Assembly: GCA_950295325.1 (NCBI GenBank)
Contig: OX485806.1
Span: 58,213,169 to 58,277,168 of the forward strand
Length of the DNA stretch: 64,000 nucleotides
Direction of reading: 5' to 3'
From: Polytrichum commune
Taxonomy: Eukaryota; Streptophyta; Polytrichopsida; Polytrichales; Polytrichaceae
The notes under the pieces: model-generated
What the model was told of the DNA's origin: nothing
Seen by the model: only the letters and a program-made list of their open reading frames with translations
Databases searched by the model: none
Part shown: positions 59,159-64,000 of the stretch, in pieces
Layout: each line of letters begins with the position of its first letter
Position numbering within the stretch: the stretch's first letter is position 1
Position numbers and translations under genes: made by a program

Positions 59159-61309
59159 TGTCGAGGTCGCCTTCAAACCCTCAGCAAACTTAGACGGTGT
59201 AACCCGCTGCTGACCGGTTTACATGGAAGTTACTCCCACCAAAATTAGACCTTCATTAGGTTTTCCATTTCTGGTGAAGGTGTTTGCATTCATATAATCT
59301 TAATTTTGTGATACATAATCTTAATGCTCTTTTGAATTCTCAAGGACAAATTGACCTAAGTTTTCAAGTTTATGTCCCCCGAAATCTAATGTCAAGGTTA
59401 AGTGTTCCTAAACCTTTATTAGATTTTGCATCTTATATGGATTTAGTAACATAATTCTTTTTCTAATCAAGACCCTTTTATAAATCTCTAAGGATAAAGT
59501 GTCCAAGTCTTTAAGTTTATGTTCCCCGAAACCCTAATGTCAAGGTTAAGTGTTTTAGGGAGAACATCGTTCATACATACAATATCTTTCATGGTTTGAA
59601 TGATCGTAAAATATTCTTAATCCATTTAAGAATATGTACTTATGATAAGGTTACAATTTCCTTGAAAGTCAAAACATACTCCCTCACTAAAGTATATTCA
59701 TAAGATTTCCTTCCTACACTCAATTCCTAGAGTTCACATAATTTCTCATGAAATGTTTCCATCATAATTTTATTCCGTTTTCGAGTATTCTTTGATCTTA
59801 TGCCATGATTCTAGAGTTCTCTTTAAATCTAGAAGGTAGAGTTTTAATGAGTTGGAATCCTAATCTCGTTTCGAGTTGATAGTTGATGAGGCTCAATTGC
59901 CGGCCGCATTCCGTGTACTCAAGTTGATATGATTTCATGTTTTAATAATCTCCATGTCTCATCCACCATGGTTCTCTAAATCATAATCTCGACTTCACCA
60001 CTTAGCTCAATCTATCTCTAATCATACTTGAGTAGCTTAGGTATCCATTTCGGCTCCTCCATGTGTAACTCTTTCGAGTACTTCTAATTTGGCCTTTCGC
60101 CTTCACGTTATTCGATTTCCAAATTCATCAATATCTCTAAAAGTTCCTCCGGTTATTTCCTAAATCCTAAATTATTTAGGAATCCTTTTGATTCTCTTTG
60201 TGATTGAAGAATCTCTATGATTTTCTATCCTCCAAAGTCTTGAATCTTTTTGAGAATATTCTTCTCCATTTTTAAAAGCCTTCAAGCCTCAAGGATGATA
60301 TTTCAATCCTTTTGTTGCTCGAGGATATTAGTTTTGTTCTTCAAGTCGAGGATAATATTTCAATCCGTGCGTCTTTAAGTTGAGGATAATATTTCAATCC
60401 TTTAGTTTCCAAATCGAGGATAATATTTCAATCCTTTAGTTTCCACGTCGAGGATAATATTTCAATCCTTTAGTTTCCAAGCTTGAGGATAATGTTTCAA
60501 TCCTTTAGGTCTTGTAGTCCTCCACCTCGAGTGCTTGCGTTCAAATGAGGGTAATTAGGTGCCATATGTGGCCCCCTTTATATAGGCTTCAAATTTAGGG
60601 TAATCTAAGATGTGGCGGTTAGGTCTTTAAATGTCTGTATTTACTAATTTTAGCCCTGAATGTTCATACAGTCTAAATTCAGCCCTGTCCGATCTATAAT
60701 GAGACTAACACGTGCTTAAAATAGATCTACCCATGAAGTACATACGGGCATGTTCTAACCGCCTAGATGTGCCATTGGTAGTTACAACCCCCTTCATCCG
60801 TTCATCCGTTCATCCGCATTGCACCCATCCATTCATTCTCATTGCATAAGTTCATTAAAATGAAATGGGTAGTTTATGTTCATCCGAAGGGATTTCATCC
60901 CCCTCGGGTATGTCTTTCCATCCCCCTTTGTCCTAGGTGTTCACTACTTTGCTCACTAAACCATTACATGGCCACCTAACCTACTAGTGTTTAGGGTTCT
61001 CACTAATAGGTTCGCCGGCAGTCACTAGGCCGTAACCCTAGTCTCCCGCTACCCCTATTAGTAACGTGGCGGGTCTATAAGAAGGTAAGCCCGTCCGTAA
61101 GTCCCGCTACCCCTTCTTCACTCGGGCCCGCGCTCCTCTGGGCCCTCAGCTCCTCTTGCCACGTGTCGCTGCACTCGAAGCCGGCTTCCTGTCCCTTTTT
61201 CGGCGCGGCTCTCGGTCACTTGCTCGCGCTCCTCTCCAGCGCTGGTCCCATCCTCGTCTCCGTCCAACTCCTATTCCCATTGCCTGTTTTGCTGTTTGAA
61301 TGCTCCACA
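59159..61309 (-). mobile_element. LTR, family C (2,151 bp), 5' LTR of the Tat/Ogre-like element
   Basis: On minus it starts TGTGGAGCATTC and ends GGCGACCTCGACA. It has a TATA box (CCTATATAAAGG, near 60585). Its end region matches the solo LTR-C at 11454-13556, including GTAAACCGGTCAGCAG and the ttcggggaacataa block. Similarity in the upstream part is low. Confidence 0.85.
60293..60503 (-). repeat. Tandem repeat of about 34 bp, about 6 units, in LTR-C
   Basis: The block gaggataatatttcaatcc recurs at about 60293, 60347, 60381, 60415, 60449 and 60484 with tttagtttcca spacers. It lies just downstream of the LTR TATA box in element orientation. Confidence 0.85.
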
Positions 61310-61535
61310 GATCTACCGCTGAAACATCAAATGGTTTTTCCCCTTCAGATCCTCTAGCTGTGGCCCTGGAAGATTTAACTCCTCGCCTACCCATTGTTGT
61401 CTGCAAGTTATACGGCGTTCCAATCCTCTCCCTTGATTCTAACCTTTGCCTTCTCTCAATACGCCTCTGCTTTTCAATGTTCCTCCTAACTTCTTGATCT
61501 GCTCTCGCTCTCGACCTAGTATTCATCTCTATCAT

Positions 61536-61904
61536 TATTGATGCAAAGAGATCTTATATATCATTGTCAACTCTGTCATAATTAACATATATTCGCCATT
61601 TTGTTCACATTGGATATAGATAATTAATCTCCTAATTCTTGAATTATCACGCGGCGCTATAACCTATTATACCTAATCGAATCCTGCCATGTCAGATATT
61701 TGGTGTTCATAAATGATTCACAATTATTCAAGTCCATTCTATTCTTACATGTTACAGGTTGTCCAGCATTTACCTAAATAAATATTGATTATTAATTGAT
61801 CTACAAGATATCATATATACAGGCATTGGTGCCTACATTGGGTGTATATAATACGAGATTGCTTGTACCCATTCCTTCATCTCGTTTCATCATATTCTTC
61901 TCCA
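61536..61904. promoter_or_regulatory. Divergent intergenic region (about 370 bp) between the methyltransferase-like and transposase-like genes
   Basis: The minus-strand gene starts at 61535 (or ATG 61526) and the plus-strand frame at ATG 61905. A good TATA box (TATATAATA, 61845-61853) lies about 52 bp before the plus ATG. No equally well-placed box is seen for the minus gene. Shared control of the two genes is inferred from spacing. Confidence 0.5.
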
Positions 61905-62333
61905 ATGGGTACTAACTCAAGACTCCCGAGCCTTGCTCCTTTAGGTGCTCTTAGTTCATCACAAATCCACACGACGTCGTCGTTCCCCGGTTTTGCAGAC
62001 GGCAACAACATGAAGATACTAAACCACCCTGACTGCTCAATTACTCCAGCGATCGCAGTTCAGAGTCCACATCCCCGGACTCCATCTTTGCAGACGGATG
62101 TTGCAACGCTGATAGAGGATAAGTCTCCTTTACAGACTCATGCCTATTCTAGAGTAGGGGTTATTAAACCGGGCACTTACTCTAGATCTCTATTAAGGAG
62201 TGCCCCACGTCCTCAAGGTCAGGGACTCGGTTGCGCAGGATGCACTGCAGTTCATAGTTTAGGGATTGACCATTGCCATAAACATGCCGGTGACAAAAAT
62301 GGCAAAGGGCCCCATAAGCGTCTTCGTCATTAA
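61905..62333 (+). CDS. 142-aa frame, probable first exon(s) or small gene before the transposase-like region
   Basis: The ATG at 61905 follows the TATA box at 61845. The product is Ser/Thr/Pro-rich and disordered (MGTNSRLPSLAPLGALSS), with a Cys/His-rich C-terminal part (LGCAGCTAVHSLGIDHCHKH) that could bind zinc. It may be an independent small protein or the 5' exon of the gene continuing at 62659. Donor-like GTGACA follows CATGCCG near 62289, but the phase to the next block does not fit with the only good acceptor seen, so the link is unproven. I do not recognise the family. Confidence 0.45.
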   Translation: MGTNSRLPSLAPLGALSSSQIHTTSSFPGFADGNNMKILNHPDCSITPAIAVQSPHPRTPSLQTDVATLIEDKSPLQTHAYSRVGVIKPGTYSRSLLRSAPRPQGQGLGCAGCTAVHSLGIDHCHKHAGDKNGKGPHKRLRH

Positions 62334-62658
62334 TCTCAATTTAGCATTCTACTATTATTACCGAGCTTATATCATGCTCTACACATTATTCTTGGCGGCC
62401 GTCATTCTTATGACCTTATTTGCCAATATATATTTTATTCATCAATGTTTAGAATGTATGCATGTTATTGGATTATACTATTTGGTTTCTTACCTGTCTC
62501 GGACTTACGTCCAAAATTGGTTTTTCAGCCTTCTTTCAGCTTAATCTGCATGACTAGTTCATATATTGCCAGTTGGCTCTGTAATTGCTCTCCTGGTATA
62601 TATTGTCGCCATTTCAATGGTCATTGTACTTGTTTTGGTCAGAGTTCTGTGGAATACT
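62334..62658 (+). other. Probable intron or spacer
   Basis: T-rich, with hydrophobic chance frames. A possible acceptor, TTGTTTTGGTCAG, ends at about 62641, just before the next coding block. Confidence 0.4.
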
Positions 62659-64000
62659 ATGGCCCTGCTTCGTGCTGAACCTCCTTCTGTTCCTGTCCTC
62701 TTTCCATTAGGTGAAAACGGTCATGCTATAGTCACTTCTACAACATTAAGTTTGAGGTTTCAGTATCGTGAGGTCACTGTCTTTGTCGAAGAAGAGGTTT
62801 TTGACGATCATAACGGTCTGGTTTCACATGCAATTCGTCAGACTAGAGTTGAGAATGACGTCGATGCGTTCTGGTTGCTGAAGCCTGGAAAATATCGTGT
62901 ATATGGAGTCTCAGATTCTATGTTAGAGTGTTCGACTGAACTCCTAACACCTAGGGAGTCGTCCACTGTTAGCGTTGAGATACCTGTGCTGTCTAAGGTC
63001 AAAATTGAGCCCGGTCTACAGACAATTTATGAGTTGAGTGATGATTCCGACGGCGATGTTGAAGTCCTAAAATCAGAGAGTCCAGTCCAACCTTCGCTGA
63101 CTCCAGAAGCAGTTCGCAAGGAAACAACTCATGTTAATCCCTCTCGTCATTCTGGTCAGGCCAAGGTTGTCGCAAGTCCTCCTCTCAGTATCGTTCTTTC
63201 ATTGATGTGCCTTGGAGCTCGTAAGCGGTCCAAAAGCGTGTTGTCTCGAAATAACTTTGATGCGATCAGACTCCAACAGGTTGATTACCTTCCCCCTCGT
63301 TACGATGGTGACGTTATCTTCGAATTTCCACCTTTAGGTGACCATGGGCTGAATACAAAGGCCATGCTTGGTCTCGCACGATTACATCCAATATTCAGAA
63401 TGATCTCAAGATTTTGTTTCGTACATCTTCTTGTTTGGGCCACCTCCGTTGCGACAATCCTGCCTGTGAGTATCTTCAGCGAGACCACAGGACTTTTAGC
63501 GTGAATGAAATAGAGTGGGAAGGATTATCTGAGAAATTGTTTGAAGTAGGGTCCAAGCCTCCCGCTGGGTCGACAGTTGTTTGCAAATCCTGTAATGTCC
63601 CTCCCACCTGTGTTGCTCTCTGCACTGCCAAGATCTACTATGTTACTAGAACACCTCACATGACGAGGGCTTGTGTGCACTTGGGATCTCACGACCATCC
63701 TGTCAAGTCTGGTGATCATCGGGACTTCATCGATTAGGCAGACAGCTTGATTGGGGATCAAGTCGAACGCACCCCCTCCGCCACTCGCTCTACTATTGTG
63801 CTTGAAACTGCAAAGGAAGTTCTGGGCCCACTCCTCCTTGCTAAAGAAGGTGACCCACAGAAGATCTTGGAGCTGGACGAGCTGCAAGGTATTTTCGATC
63901 GGTGTAAGCACCTCACCTCGCCCAACATTCGTGACGTAGTCACCACGTTCAGGACTATGCGTCGCTTTGGAGCCATGGACAGTATTACCAAGTTACGAGG
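62659..64000 (+). pseudogene. Mutator-like transposase-family gene, broken, runs off the right edge
   Basis: From ATG 62659 (MALLRAEPPSVPVLFPLG) it aligns block by block with 43209-41357: GKYRVYG, an IEPGLQTIYELSDDSD segment, YLPPRYDGDVIFEFPPLG, a zinc-type block (GHLRCDNPACEYLQRDHR, CKSCN, RACVHLGSHDHPV), then VERTPSATRS, LDELQGIFDRCKHLTSP and the FGAMDSITKLRG segment at the edge. The catalytic part lies beyond the window. Relative to the other copy it lacks 37 bp near 63361 between two GCC triplets, shifting the frame, and has an in-frame TAG at 63735-63737. The gene is divergent from the ParB-methyltransferase gene. MULE assignment is by the H-x-H zinc block and by the core seen in the other copy. 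Confidence 0.62.

Larger units (their letters stand above)
57200..61309 (-). mobile_element. Tat/Ogre-like Ty3/gypsy LTR element, incomplete, in intron 1 of the ParB-methyltransferase gene
   Basis: On minus: an LTR (61309-59159), a primer site of tRNA-Arg type, an extra ORF (59066-58428) and gag (58291 to about 57205), after which similarity ends. The rest of the element, including its second LTR, is absent. An extra ORF before gag and this primer type are marks of the Tat/Ogre lineage. The ORFs that remain are long, so it looks fairly young, but it is incomplete. The 5 bp outside the LTR are GATCT. The LTR end lies 7 bp inside the intron donor. Confidence 0.8.
51414..61535 (-). pseudogene. 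ParB/sulfiredoxin-like plus beta-class amino-methyltransferase-like gene, 11 exons, broken
   Basis: Exons (minus) follow from splice sites and phase: 61535-61317, 56885-56629, 56544-56135, 56049-55860, 55701-55510, 53955-53720, 53617-52921, 52796-52446, 52255-52054, 51942-51735, 51636-51414. Most introns are GT-AG of about 85-190 bp; 56628-56545 would be GC-AG and could be exon instead. The product is about 1,058 residues: basic coiled N-terminus, acidic stretch, ParB-like domain with CDGNH (about residue 241), conserved helical parts, charged Lys/Glu linker with GKKK clusters, then methyltransferase motifs IV, X and I. Breaks: frameshift near 56385-56400 and stops at 56257-56259 and 52148-52150, both one base from a sense codon (TGG, CGA). 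Splice sites and domains are otherwise well kept, so decay is recent. Prokaryotic ParB-methyltransferase fusions exist; a plant version is unfamiliar to me beyond unnamed hypothetical proteins. Host gene or transposon-borne is undecided. Confidence 0.72.

Noticed and set aside
61553-61560. TATATAAG on minus as TATA box of the ParB-methyltransferase gene
   Set aside because: It lies only about 18-27 bp before the candidate start codons, too close for a normal transcription start and leader.

Overview
The window looks like nuclear DNA of a land plant. It is mostly old plant-type transposable elements: Ty3/gypsy LTR elements with a tRNA-iMet primer site, a Tat/Ogre-like LTR element with an extra ORF before gag, many solo LTRs, a CACTA element, a tRNA-type SINE and MITE-like elements. 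It also holds one intact plant-type F-box/kelch gene and genes with introns of about 85-190 bp. Two gene families near the right end (a transposase-like protein with Zn-binding N-terminus, and a ParB-like plus methyltransferase-like protein) remind me of sequences from mosses, lycophytes and ferns. That is recall, not a search, so a non-seed plant is only a tentative guess.

Layout. 1-5259: left-truncated Ty3/gypsy fossil (minus) ending in an LTR, a 78-bp leader and a second LTR. 5326-7374: GC-rich, broken, unidentified coding region (minus) with a hairpin-rich 5' flank. 8769-15342: four LTR copies of three families, three of them with recognisable target-site duplications (one imperfect). 15343-23762: gene-poor, with a G-rich tract and a MITE. 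23763-25157: intact F-box/kelch gene (minus), the only clearly whole gene. 26014-27213: terminal-inverted-repeat element with a 26-bp perfect hairpin. 31769-35729: solo LTR with another solo LTR nested in it, both with perfect 5-bp duplications. 39640-49640: gypsy fragments, a decayed transposase-like gene (41357-43209, minus), a hairpin-bearing repeat array, and a CACTA element (47025-48165) carrying a SINE. 49900-50870: a second tandem array.

51414-64000 is the most interesting part. On the minus strand I can follow an 11-exon gene (51414-61535). Its predicted product of about 1,058 residues joins a ParB/sulfiredoxin-like domain (CDGNH motif) to a charged coiled-coil linker and then a beta-class (motif order IV-X-I) amino-methyltransferase-like domain. 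It has two in-frame stops and one frameshift, and a Tat/Ogre-like LTR element sits in its first intron. On the plus strand, 370-380 bp away and divergent, begins a gene region leading to a Mutator-like transposase relative (61905 to beyond the window end), which is also broken. The divergent pair could be two genes of one large, undescribed DNA transposon or a host locus with a transposon beside it. No terminal repeats are visible to decide this. The same transposase family recurs at 41357-43209 without a detectable methyltransferase partner.
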